Assembly: GCA_013820975.1 (NCBI GenBank)
Contig: JACDHQ010000078.1
Span: 1-7,892 of the forward strand
Direction: 5' to 3'
From: Gemmatimonadaceae bacterium
GTDB lineage: Bacteria; Gemmatimonadota; Gemmatimonadetes; Gemmatimonadales; Gemmatimonadaceae
Length of the DNA: 7,892 bases
A program made the position numbers and the translations under genes. How positions within the stretch are numbered: the first letter of the stretch is position 1; the number at the start of each line of letters is the position of its first letter. Below are positions 1 through 6,964 of the stretch, piece after piece. The notes under the pieces are model-generated. The model saw only the letters and a list, made by a program, of their open reading frames with translations. It did no database searches and was not told the origin of the DNA.

Positions 1-122
1 TGAACCTGGAAGATGCGGTCATGGCGGACCACACGTTCCAGACGCTGATGGGCGACGACGTGGAGCCCCGGCGGCGGTTCATCGAGCAGAATGCGAAGTT
101 CGTGAAGAGCCTGGATATCTGA
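1..122 (+). CDS. gyrB: DNA gyrase subunit B, C-terminal end (partial)
   Basis: This is the last 39 codons of a gene that begins before the window. The reading frame starts at base 3 and ends with TGA at 120-122. The peptide contains LMGDDVEPRRRFIEQNA and ends in SLDI, which matches the conserved GyrB/ParE tail, where LMGD.VEPRR.FIE.NA is followed by a short tail ending in DI. GyrB is the ATPase subunit of DNA gyrase, which introduces negative supercoils with GyrA. The segment seen is the end of the TOPRIM/C-terminal region that contacts GyrA and DNA. ParE is the alternative, but the ending favours GyrB. A strong hairpin terminator begins about 50 bases after the stop, so gyrB appears to be the last gene of its transcript. 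Confidence 0.93.
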   Translation, partial: NLEDAVMADHTFQTLMGDDVEPRRRFIEQNAKFVKSLDI

Positions 123-128
123 TTCGAT

Positions 129-170
129 GAGGGACGAGGGACGAGCGATGCGGGATGCGGGATGCGGGAT
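129..170. repeat. Two adjacent heptamer tandem arrays
   Basis: GAGGGAC occurs twice in tandem (129-135, 136-142) followed by a partial GAG. After a 1-base break, GATGCGG occurs three times (147-153, 154-160, 161-167) followed by a partial GAT. Both units are 7 bp long and purine-rich, and both lie between the gyrB stop and the terminator hairpin. They look like slippage-generated microsatellites. No function is evident. Confidence 0.8.
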
Positions 171-172
171 AG

Positions 173-225
173 CAGGTACGACGAAGGGGGCGAGCCGAAG
201 TGGCTTGCCCCCTTCGTCGTACCTG
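173..225. terminator. Strong hairpin terminator, probably shared by convergent genes
   Basis: Bases 173-191 and 207-225 are perfect 19-bp inverted repeats. The stem continues through a G-U pair (192/206) and AGCC/GGCT (193-196/202-205), giving about 24 paired positions around the 5-base loop GAAGT. On the + strand it is followed by the T- and C-rich run TTGCTTCTGCTCCTCT, which suits termination of gyrB. The remnant reading the other way stops at 240-242, only 15 bases from the stem, so the same hairpin could stop transcription from both sides. There is no T tract on the minus-strand side. Confidence 0.85.
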
Positions 226-239
226 TTGCTTCTGCTCCT

Positions 240-460
240 CTAGGGCGAAGCTGACGCCGCCCGCTCGAACGAGCGGCGCCGGGTCCATATGTACACGGCG
301 GCGCAAGCATTACCCAACGCTTCCGCGGGCATCGTCGCGGGGCCCTTGTAGATCTCGATCGCAGCGACGATGAACGTCATGCGCACGTGGCGAGGCTGTC
401 CGAATCTTGTCATCGACGGCCCGCGGAGGCCGTGGAGGTTCTGTCGCTGAGACTGGCACC
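240..460 (-). pseudogene. Decayed remnant of a TonB-receptor-plug-like protein
   Basis: Reading leftwards, the frame ending at TAG 240-242 encodes AAIEIYKGPATMPAE, then ACAAVYIWTRR and a short tail. From family knowledge this resembles the C-terminal end of small secreted plug/carboxypeptidase-regulatory-like proteins, where '.IEIY+GP...PA.(F)....ACG.I.IWTR' is a usual ending. The segment expected before it lies in the neighbouring frame: DDKIRTASPRAHDV can be joined to IVAAIEIYKGP by removing one base near 375. Another shift near 410-415 would connect it to RCQSQRQNLHGLRG, resembling the 'C.....(V)DG' stretch before the plug motif. The upstream boundary is uncertain. I see no intact start, signal peptide or continuous frame, so I call it a broken gene. 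An assembly indel is the alternative. The wider stretch 123-547 holds only this remnant, the heptamer repeats and the hairpin. Confidence 0.5.
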
Positions 461-547
461 GCGCCAGAACCAGCCGGCGCGCCAACATTACTTCCGGGAG
501 CAGCGGGGCGCCATCCATCGCCGGGCCTGGTCGCCCATGACCACGCC

Positions 548-1096
548 CTACGGAAACACCAGCCGCCCGACCCGCCCGCAAAGTGGTTCGGCGCTGCGGA
601 CTGCGGCCGCCGAGTCGCCGGAAGACCACGCCGACCCAACGGGCGCCACGCGGAACTCCACCCGGTACGCAGCATGGTCGCCATCACTACCTGTCGTCGC
701 GCGAGCCGAGAGTGTCGAATGCACCGGCGTGGTCACCTCCACCGGACCCGCTTGCACGCCTCCCGTACTTGGCAAGGTCAGCCGAATGGGAAGCACGCCG
801 ACCCGCAGGAACGCGGCGACGAAGCGGAGCGCGACCGAATCCGCTTCGACGGCGGTACGACCGGTGACCTGGCACGCCACGACGGACGCCGGATGGAGCC
901 CCGGTTCGGACTCCCGGGCCTGCGCACGTCCTTCGACAGGCGCTGCCTCCGGTGACGGCAAGCGCTCGGAATCGGGTGCTGGTCTGGTGCGCGCGCTGCA
1001 CGACGGCAGCGTGGCAGTGAGGGCTGCCACGGCTGCGAAGGCGAGCGTGTTCCTGGCGAGACGGTGCATACGCGGGGTGTGCGAGCGTTCGGCCAT
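548..1096 (-). CDS. Putative lipoprotein / secreted protein of unknown function
   Basis: I do not recognise this 182-residue protein. The N-terminus (MHRLARN, then the hydrophobic run TLAFAAVAALTATLP) is a typical signal peptide. It is followed by SC at residues 32-33, a possible but imperfect lipobox (L-P-S-C; Pro at -2 is unusual). The next 35 residues are rich in Pro, Ala, Glu and Arg, like the linker after a lipidated Cys. The rest (about 75-182) is rich in Val, Thr and Ser, suggesting beta structure, with Cys75 and Cys173 that could pair. ATG 1096 is the longest start. The internal ATG at 1069 (residue 10) gives a more standard signal peptide, and neither has a clear ribosome-binding site. 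Wobble positions are mostly G or C, supporting real coding. It lies between the peptidase gene (129 bases upstream) and the plug remnant. It could once have belonged with that remnant, but nothing shows this. Confidence 0.6.
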   Translation of the reverse strand: MAERSHTPRMHRLARNTLAFAAVAALTATLPSCSARTRPAPDSERLPSPEAAPVEGRAQARESEPGLHPASVVACQVTGRTAVEADSVALRFVAAFLRVGVLPIRLTLPSTGGVQAGPVEVTTPVHSTLSARATTGSDGDHAAYRVEFRVAPVGSAWSSGDSAAAVRSAEPLCGRVGRLVFP

Positions 1097-1224
1097 GCAG
1101 GAAGCCTACGAGCGGTGACAGCGCAAGGCCATGATCATGCTCTCTGGAATGCGTGGGGCGTCGACATGGCTGCGTGGACCAAAAGCTACGTCCCGCGCGG
1201 CCTCCTGCCCATCTTCACGGCGAC

Positions 1225-2646
1225 TCACCGCACCAGGTGAAAGTCCGTCTGCCTTCCCTTCGCCCATCGCACGAGCCCCTCGCCGCCGATGATCACGTCC
1301 TCTTCCTGCGCCGACCGGACGCGCTGGCCATTCCACTCCGGCACCGGCGTCGTGGCCTGCAGCTCGATGGAGAACCACATCGACGGCAGGACGTACGCGT
1401 CGCCGCGGCCCGGGACGCCGTCCTGCGCATCCCAACGCCCGATCAGCGGCCCGGCGCCATGCCCGTGCAGCCCGACGGGATGCGAATACACCGTCCCGTC
1501 GATCCCCTCGGCGCGCATCCGCGCGAGTGACGCTGCCAGCACCTCGTTTCCGGTGCGCCCGACCTTCAGCTCCTCGACGACGATGTCCTGCAGCCGATTC
1601 GATCGCGCCAGCGCGCCGCGCAGGCCGGCGGGTGCCTCGGTCTCCCCGTCGCGGAGGACGTAGCCCATGTGCTGCGTATCGGTGTTGAGGCGGAGCGCCG
1701 TCACGCCGAAGTCGCAATGCAGCACGTCGCCGCGCTCGATCACGGGATTGGCGCCGACCTGCTGGTCGGTCATCCCGCGACGCTGCACGCTCACCGAGGG
1801 CTGGAACCACGTGTCGAGCCCCAGCTCCACCAGCCGCTGGCGCATCCACCAGACGACATCGTCCGTCCGCGTCACGCCCGGCGTGACCACGCGACTGGAG
1901 AACGCCTCGGCAATGATGTCCCAGGCGATGGCATTCATCCGCTCGAACGTCGCCTCCTCTTCCGGCAGCCGCGTGGCGATGAGCTCGAGCGGCAGTGCCT
2001 CGGCGGGACGGATACGCCGGGCGAGCGCATCGCCGAGCGACTCACGCAGCGCATCGAGCTCGCCGGCGGTAATGCCGTCGGAAAATGCCGTCACGCGCGA
2101 CGTGTTCACGGCGATGACCCGAGGGTCGCGCGACTCGACCAGCCGTCGGAGTGCCTGCCACTGCTCGTCACCCCAGAGCTCCGCCTGCGCGCGCGCCTGG
2201 CCTCCGGCAGGGCCGTCGGGCACGCGATCCGAGCTGAGTGCCTGGTACACCCCGCCCTGCGACGTGCCGCCGAGCGCGATGCGCTCGACGTCGCATGAGG
2301 GCGCTGGCGATGCCACCGCGCAGCGGTCGTGGAAGACATAGATCGTGCGCCGCCGCGCTGCGAACGTCGTCGGCGACACGAGCGACGTGAACACGGGGTC
2401 CTCCGCGTACTCCCGCATCGGGATCACCCACATGTCCACGCCGTGCTTGCGCATCAGCGCGGGGACCACTGTTTCCAGGCGGCGCGCGAGCCACTGCTGC
2501 TGCAGCGCCGCCTGCTCGCGCAGGGTTCCGAGGGGGCGGAGCGAGTCGCCAGACGCTTGGGCGGAGGCGGTGCTGGCGACGCCGGCGACCAGGGTGGCCG
2601 CGGCGACCAGTGCGGGGAACACGGGGAACACGGGGAGATGGCTCAT
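1225..2646 (-). CDS. Secreted M24-family metallopeptidase (Xaa-Pro aminopeptidase-like)
   Basis: A 473-residue 'pita-bread' fold metallopeptidase, expected to cleave N-terminal residues from peptides, often before proline, outside the cytoplasm. The N-terminus (about 1-30, ending ASTASAQA) is a Sec signal peptide. Residues about 45-215 form the N-terminal domain, and about 230-473 the M24 catalytic domain. The five expected metal ligands can be placed by comparison with aminopeptidase P: Asp312 (HCDFG), Asp323 (LNTDTQ), His389 (YSHPVGLHGHG), Glu428 (FSIELQ) and Glu448 (AQEEDVII). His396 fits the substrate-binding His. All are present, so the enzyme is probably active. ATG 2646 is the only possible Met start, because a TAG lies three codons upstream and the next Met is residue 65. 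No Shine-Dalgarno is visible. The signal peptide n-region has no Lys or Arg and contains a VFP-VFP repeat encoded by a 9-bp tandem repeat. A hairpin lies just upstream, so a private promoter is likely. Exact substrate is unknown. Confidence 0.9.
   Translation of the reverse strand: MSHLPVFPVFPALVAAATLVAGVASTASAQASGDSLRPLGTLREQAALQQQWLARRLETVVPALMRKHGVDMWVIPMREYAEDPVFTSLVSPTTFAARRRTIYVFHDRCAVASPAPSCDVERIALGGTSQGGVYQALSSDRVPDGPAGGQARAQAELWGDEQWQALRRLVESRDPRVIAVNTSRVTAFSDGITAGELDALRESLGDALARRIRPAEALPLELIATRLPEEEATFERMNAIAWDIIAEAFSSRVVTPGVTRTDDVVWWMRQRLVELGLDTWFQPSVSVQRRGMTDQQVGANPVIERGDVLHCDFGVTALRLNTDTQHMGYVLRDGETEAPAGLRGALARSNRLQDIVVEELKVGRTGNEVLAASLARMRAEGIDGTVYSHPVGLHGHGAGPLIGRWDAQDGVPGRGDAYVLPSMWFSIELQATTPVPEWNGQRVRSAQEEDVIIGGEGLVRWAKGRQTDFHLVR
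2613..2636. repeat. 9-bp tandem repeat inside the peptidase signal peptide
   Basis: CGGGGAACA is present twice (2613-2621, 2622-2630) plus a partial CGGGGA. It is in frame with the peptidase and encodes VFP-VFP at residues 6-11. Because the unit is a multiple of three, gain or loss of copies would not break the gene. Confidence 0.8.
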
Positions 2647-2666
2647 CGCACGAAGCTACGAGACGC

Positions 2667-2702
2667 AAAAGGGGCGGGCCAGATGGCCCGCCCCCGGGTT
2701 TT
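2667..2702. terminator. Bidirectional rho-independent terminator
   Basis: GGGGCGGGCC (2671-2680) and GGCCCGCCCC (2685-2694) form a perfect 10-bp stem around the loop AGAT. The stem is flanked by AAAA on the left (2667-2670), which is a T run on the minus strand, and by TTTT on the right (2699-2702). It would end the minus-strand phosphodiesterase transcript, whose stop is at 2716-2718. It sits only 20 bases upstream of the peptidase start codon. Confidence 0.85.
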
Positions 2703-2715
2703 CAAGCCTGCCAGT

Positions 2716-3750
2716 CTAGTGCCGCACTGCCGCGACCGAGATCCCACTGGTGAATGCACTGGCCACCGGGTGGCCGACCCACTCCGCCGGCGCATGGATG
2801 CCAAGCAGCCAGAGGGCCGTCGCCGCAGTGTCCATCGTCTTCACCGTCGCCGGCAGTGTCGCACCGGCCTGCACACCCTTGCCCCACGTGATCCACGGGA
2901 TCGTCGTGTCACGCGGGTCGCTGCTGCCGTGATTGCGACCATGGCCGCCGTGATCGGCCGTCACGATCACCGTGAAGTTGCCCGCACCGAAGCGCGTGGT
3001 GGCATCGTGGAGCAATTCCGCCACTGCAGCATCTGCCTCGACCACGGCCTTGCGGTACATCCCGCTCATCCAGCCATAGAGGTGCCCGGCGAAGTCCGGC
3101 TCGCCGATGTGCACGAACATGAGGTTGGGGCTGCGCGCCGACTTCTTCAGGTAGTCATCCACCAGCGAGACGGTGTACGGCGCCAGCCACATCGGGTCGC
3201 GCATGCCGCCCTTCGGCGAGCGCACGTAGTCGATCGTATTGGGCGCCTCGAGGTGATGGAACTTCGTCTTGCTGAAGAACGCCGCCGTGTGGAACCCCTG
3301 CGCCTTCGCGAGGCCGAACACCGTCGGCACGTCGACGTGGCCATGCGAGTCCACTTCATCGGTGTTCCAGGTGATGCCATGCTGGTCGGCATCGACCCCC
3401 GTCAGCATCGACGTGTGCGACGGCAGCGTCTTGCTCGGCAGGATGGTCTGCGCCTTGAGCGTAAATGTGCCTTCGCGCATGAGCCGCTGGAGGGTCTTCG
3501 CACCGAACTTGTCGATCGCGTCGGGACGAAGCCCGTCGATCGAGATGATGACGACATGCTCGCTGCGCTGCTGGAGCGCCGGGAGGGTCGCAGCCGCCGC
3601 CGGGACGTCGTAGTGGACATCCGTGGTGTCGGCGCCGGCGCCTGCCGTGGCAACGAGCGTGGCGACGACAAGGGCATACGTGGCAAATGCAGGCTTCGCG
3701 GTTGGCGCCAGGAAGGTGCGGCGCGCGCGAGCCGGGAGGAGGCGGGACAT
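2716..3750 (-). CDS. Secreted phosphodiesterase / nucleotide pyrophosphatase (alkaline phosphatase superfamily)
   Basis: A 344-residue enzyme of the type I phosphodiesterase/nucleotide pyrophosphatase (NPP) family, expected to hydrolyse phosphodiester or pyrophosphate bonds outside the cytoplasm with two metal ions. Motifs in order: SIDGLRPD with metal ligand Asp72; KTLPSHTSMLTG with the nucleophile Thr108; GEPDFAGH with Asp219 and His223; TADHGGHG with Asp266 and His267. The spacings Asp-Thr 36 and Asp-Asp 47 equal those I recall for the Xanthomonas NPP. The third His is less certain (His274 in RNHGSSD or a later one). I chose ATG 3750 because GGAG lies 7 bases before it and a signal sequence follows. 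An upstream Met at 3831 only adds 27 unrelated residues. The N-terminus carries RRTFL (Arg10-Arg11) and then a long hydrophobic stretch, suggesting Tat export. A terminator follows the gene, and an AT-rich repeat-bearing region precedes it. Substrate is not predictable. Confidence 0.88.
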   Translation of the reverse strand: MSRLLPARARRTFLAPTAKPAFATYALVVATLVATAGAGADTTDVHYDVPAAAATLPALQQRSEHVVIISIDGLRPDAIDKFGAKTLQRLMREGTFTLKAQTILPSKTLPSHTSMLTGVDADQHGITWNTDEVDSHGHVDVPTVFGLAKAQGFHTAAFFSKTKFHHLEAPNTIDYVRSPKGGMRDPMWLAPYTVSLVDDYLKKSARSPNLMFVHIGEPDFAGHLYGWMSGMYRKAVVEADAAVAELLHDATTRFGAGNFTVIVTADHGGHGRNHGSSDPRDTTIPWITWGKGVQAGATLPATVKTMDTAATALWLLGIHAPAEWVGHPVASAFTSGISVAAVRH

Positions 3751-3832
3751 GGGCTTCTCCGGCATACAGTTGGGACCGGTAATGACGTGTCCGGGGAGGG
3801 CACCGCCGATCTTGACCACTGCGAGTGGCACC

Positions 3833-3910
3833 TACATCTAATAGTAGTAGGCTGAAAGCTGATGTTCCATATGTTGCATACAAAACAGTCGAAATGTTAC
3901 ATATGGTTCG
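3833..3910 (-). promoter_or_regulatory. AT-rich upstream region with three ATGTTnCAT boxes
   Basis: This island is strikingly AT-rich in an otherwise GC-rich window and lies upstream of the phosphodiesterase. The + strand carries ATGTTCCAT (3862-3870), ATGTTGCAT (3871-3879) and ATGTTACAT (3894-3902). The first and third extend to ATGTTnCATATG and start exactly 32 bp apart, about three helical turns. Each box has ATG...CAT dyad symmetry, as expected for a dimeric regulator. They lie about 110-150 bases before the phosphodiesterase start. TACTAT on the minus strand nearby could be a -10 element, but I find no convincing -35. Promoter/operator function is inferred. Confidence 0.5.
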
Positions 3911-3979
3911 GACACGGTCGTGCCACAGGCACCTCCCTCCCTCGGTTGGGGGAACGATCACAATCGCCCGCCGGGAGGA

Positions 3980-4897
3980 CTACGAGCTCAGCATCGAATC
4001 CAGTTCAGCCCGGTCGGCAGCACTGAGCTGCCAGTCGCTCGCCGCTGCATTGGCGGTCACCTGGTGGGGTTTCGTCGCCCCCGCAATCACGGAGGCCACG
4101 GCCCGGTGCGACAGCAGCCATGCAAAGGTGGCATCGAGCACCCCTGCGCCCCGCGACTCAGCGAAGTGTGCGATCCGCTCGACGACGGCAAGGTTGGCGT
4201 CGTTGAGGAACGGCGCGTATCGCCCACCGTCGGTGATCCGCGTGCCCGGCGGTGCATCCCGCCCCACGCGGTACTTCCCCGTCAGCATCCCATTTGCGAG
4301 CGGGAAATACGGCAGGAATGCCCGCTCCTGCCGTTCGCACGCTGCGACGACCGGGGCCTCGTCGCGCTCGAGCATGCTGAACTGATTCTGGACGCTTTCG
4401 AAGCGCATGCCGTTCGGCGTCGTCACGCCATCCGCCTCCGCCAGCTGCGCCAGGCTGAAGTTGGAGCAGCCAATCTCACGCACCTTGCCGGCCGCCACGA
4501 GCTCGTCGAGTGCGCCGAGCGTCTCGGCGATGGGAACCAGCGGATCAGGAGTGTGGAGCTGGTAGAGGTCGATCCAGTCGGTCTGCAGCCGCTGGAGACT
4601 CGCCTCCACGGCGCGGCGGATGTGCGCGGGATGCGCGCCACGGTCGGGATGCCCGGAGCGATGGCCGAACTTCGTCGCGATCACGACATCGCCGCGGCGC
4701 CTCAGCAATGCCCGGCCGAGGTATTCCTCGCTCAGGCCGTCCCCGTACATGTCGGCCGTGTCGAAGAAGGTCACGCCAGCTGCGAGCGCCGCGTCGATGA
4801 CGGCGTGCGACGCCTGCTCATCGATGCGCCACCCGAAGTTGTTGCACCCCAGCCCGACGGCAGAGACGTCGAGCGAGCCTATGCGCCGCGTATGCAC
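3980..4897 (-). CDS. Aldo/keto reductase
   Basis: A cytoplasmic NAD(P)H-dependent oxidoreductase of the AKR superfamily (TIM barrel), likely 305 residues. The catalytic tetrad is visible: Asp46 and Tyr51 in FFDTADMYGD, Lys76 in ATKFG, and His115 in LYQLHTPD. The AKR patterns VGLGCNNFG near the start, GCSNFS, and QNQFSMLER (the 'Q..YN...R' region) are also present, as is a C-terminal cofactor region around VIAGATKPHQV. I chose GTG 4897, which gives MHTRRIGSLDVSAVGLG, the usual AKR N-terminus. The ATG at 4969 would add 24 atypical residues and overlap the neighbour by 59 bases. No clear ribosome-binding site precedes the GTG. It lies 13 bases after the stop of the small membrane protein, so translational coupling within an operon is likely. 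Physiological substrate is unknown. Confidence 0.9.
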   Translation of the reverse strand: MHTRRIGSLDVSAVGLGCNNFGWRIDEQASHAVIDAALAAGVTFFDTADMYGDGLSEEYLGRALLRRRGDVVIATKFGHRSGHPDRGAHPAHIRRAVEASLQRLQTDWIDLYQLHTPDPLVPIAETLGALDELVAAGKVREIGCSNFSLAQLAEADGVTTPNGMRFESVQNQFSMLERDEAPVVAACERQERAFLPYFPLANGMLTGKYRVGRDAPPGTRITDGGRYAPFLNDANLAVVERIAHFAESRGAGVLDATFAWLLSHRAVASVIAGATKPHQVTANAAASDWQLSAADRAELDSMLSS

Positions 4898-4910
4898 GAT
4901 TGCTGCGGCG

Positions 4911-5153
4911 TCAGGGCTGGTCGCGGTCGCCGCGGGAGAGCGCCATGAGCTGGCGGCCGAGCAGCACATGAACGAGAGCGAGTGCGATCATCACGCCGGC
5001 AACGGCGAGCCACGCGAGCGCGCGGTTGGGCGCATCCATCCCCGCGTACTGCCCCGGGCGTGTGAGGAGCGCGAACAGGATAGGCAGGAGCAGGAGTCCC
5101 GCCGCGGCGCCGAGGGCACCCAGGCCAGCGAATTTCGCGATTCGAGGAGGCAT
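4911..5153 (-). CDS. Small two-helix membrane protein of unknown function
   Basis: An 80-residue protein I do not recognise. It has two hydrophobic stretches, about residues 9-31 (GLGALGAAAGLLLLPILFAL) and 45-67 (ALAWLAVAGVMIALALVHVL). They are joined by a short polar loop (TRPGQYAGMDAPNR), with a charged C-terminal tail (LSRGDRDQP). Basic residues precede the first helix, so both termini may lie in the cytoplasm. The ATG at 5153 starts MPPRIAKFAG; a GTG two codons upstream (5159) is an alternative. No strong Shine-Dalgarno is visible. It is the first gene of a probable two-gene operon with the aldo/keto reductase, 13 bases away. The hydrophobic pattern and tight spacing support a real gene, but the function remains open. 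Confidence 0.68.
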   Translation of the reverse strand: MPPRIAKFAGLGALGAAAGLLLLPILFALLTRPGQYAGMDAPNRALAWLAVAGVMIALALVHVLLGRQLMALSRGDRDQP

Positions 5154-5260
5154 AATCACAGCTCGAGTTCAGGTTCAGGGCTAGTCTCTCACGCGACCGA
5201 TCGATCTGGAATGTTCGTATGTGAAGAGCCGTGCCGCAACCGAATCGTGAGATCGCGGTT

Positions 5261-5276
5261 GGGATGACGGCATCCC
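5261..5276 (-). terminator. Weak hairpin after the phosphorylase gene
   Basis: GGGATG (5261-5266) and CATCCC (5271-5276) form a perfect 6-bp stem around a 4-base loop, starting 8 bases beyond the phosphorylase stop. There is no T tract, so termination here is only possible. The rest of the 5154-5284 gap presumably holds the promoter of the membrane protein/reductase pair, but I cannot pick out one. Confidence 0.3.
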
Positions 5277-5284
5277 GCGTCCGA

Positions 5285-6625
<1,341 letters not shown>

Positions 6626-6703
6626 TGACTGTCGTTCGTGGTAAATCCAAGGTGGTGCCGGTCGCTTCCCCCCGGTAACGCCGTCCGGCCGTACCGTCGC
6701 CCG

Positions 6704-6727
6704 GCTGCCAAAGCTGCCAAAGCTGCC
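6704..6727. repeat. 9-bp tandem repeat GCTGCCAAA
   Basis: GCTGCCAAA occurs twice (6704-6712, 6713-6721) plus a partial GCTGCC (6722-6727). It lies about 80-100 bases upstream of the phosphorylase start. Its core AGCTGCC is the reverse complement of the GGCAGCT core of the adjacent array. Confidence 0.8.
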
Positions 6728-6741
6728 CGTCACGGTGGCCG

Positions 6742-6772
6742 CCCCGGCAGCTCCGGCAGCCCCGGCAGCTCC
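6742..6772. repeat. 9-bp tandem repeat CYCCGGCAG
   Basis: Three units: CCCCGGCAG (6742-6750), CTCCGGCAG (6751-6759) and CCCCGGCAG (6760-6768), then a partial CTCC. The second position alternates C/T. With the 6704-6727 array it forms an inverted pair around a 14-base spacer, so the transcript could fold into alternative AGCTGCC/GGCAGCT hairpins. Confidence 0.75.
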
Positions 6773-6928
6773 GCACGTTGCCACTGCCGACCGTGCGCGT
6801 GCGGGCGGCAACGTCGCTGCCTTGCCGCGATCGCCCGCATGCAGGCGACGGAGCTGAACGACGCGAAGTACAAGCAGGAAGCCGCAGCGCGAAACGCGAA
6901 ACTGAAAGGCGAGCCGCGACACACGCAA

Positions 6929-6959
6929 GACGCCCCCGGCCGCAACGGCCGGGGGCGTC
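6929..6959 (-). terminator. Hairpin terminator after the YtxH-like gene
   Basis: Bases 6929-6942 and 6946-6959 are perfect 14-bp inverted repeats, almost all G and C, around a 3-base loop. On the minus strand the stem begins 5 bases after the stop codon at 6965-6967 and is followed by TTGCGTGT, a poor T tract. The position and stability support a terminator. Confidence 0.8.
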
Positions 6960-6964
6960 CTGCA

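Larger units (their letters stand above)
6626..6928. other. Leader region upstream of the phosphorylase
   Basis: No convincing gene lies here. On the minus strand the phosphorylase frame is open throughout, but it encodes low-complexity Gly/Ala/Ser stretches and Arg-rich sequence unlike the enzyme family. The region holds the 9-bp arrays listed separately and a tandem heptamer CGCGAAA (6888-6894, 6895-6901). The phosphorylase promoter should be here, but I see no clear -35/-10 pair. Confidence 0.5.

Noticed and set aside
387..1118. A 243-codon open frame on the + strand
   Set aside because: It lies opposite the signal-peptide protein at 548-1096, and its composition is shadow-like (Arg, Ser, Ala, Thr) with no recognisable motif.
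1130..1139. 10-bp palindrome CATGATCATG in the 1097-1224 gap
   Set aside because: It is short, lacks flanking symmetry or a promoter context, and could occur by chance.
3751..3831. ATG at 3831 as the phosphodiesterase start
   Set aside because: ATG 3750 has GGAG at good spacing and leads directly into a signal sequence.
2329..3855. A 508-codon open frame on the + strand
   Set aside because: It runs antisense to the peptidase and phosphodiesterase, whose catalytic motifs are intact. The product is Arg/His-rich and resembles no family, as expected for a shadow frame in GC-rich DNA.
3862..3902. Pho box in front of a phosphatase-like gene
   Set aside because: Pho boxes are 7-bp CTGTCAT-like direct repeats on an 11-bp period. 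These boxes have a different sequence and spacing.
3920..3932. GTGCC-ACA-GGCAC hairpin after the aldo/keto reductase
   Set aside because: The stem is only 5 bp with no T tract, so it is too weak to call a terminator.
4898..4969. ATG at 4969 as the aldo/keto reductase start
   Set aside because: It would overlap the small membrane protein by 59 bases and add 24 residues unlike the AKR N-terminus. GTG 4897 fits better.
6704..6772. CRISPR-like array
   Set aside because: The units are 9 bp and directly tandem without unique spacers, and no cas gene is nearby.
6626..6928. A 101-residue N-terminal extension of the phosphorylase
   Set aside because: The frame is open, but it encodes Gly/Ala repeats and Arg-rich sequence absent from the enzyme family, and the internal ATG at 6625 gives the standard N-terminus.
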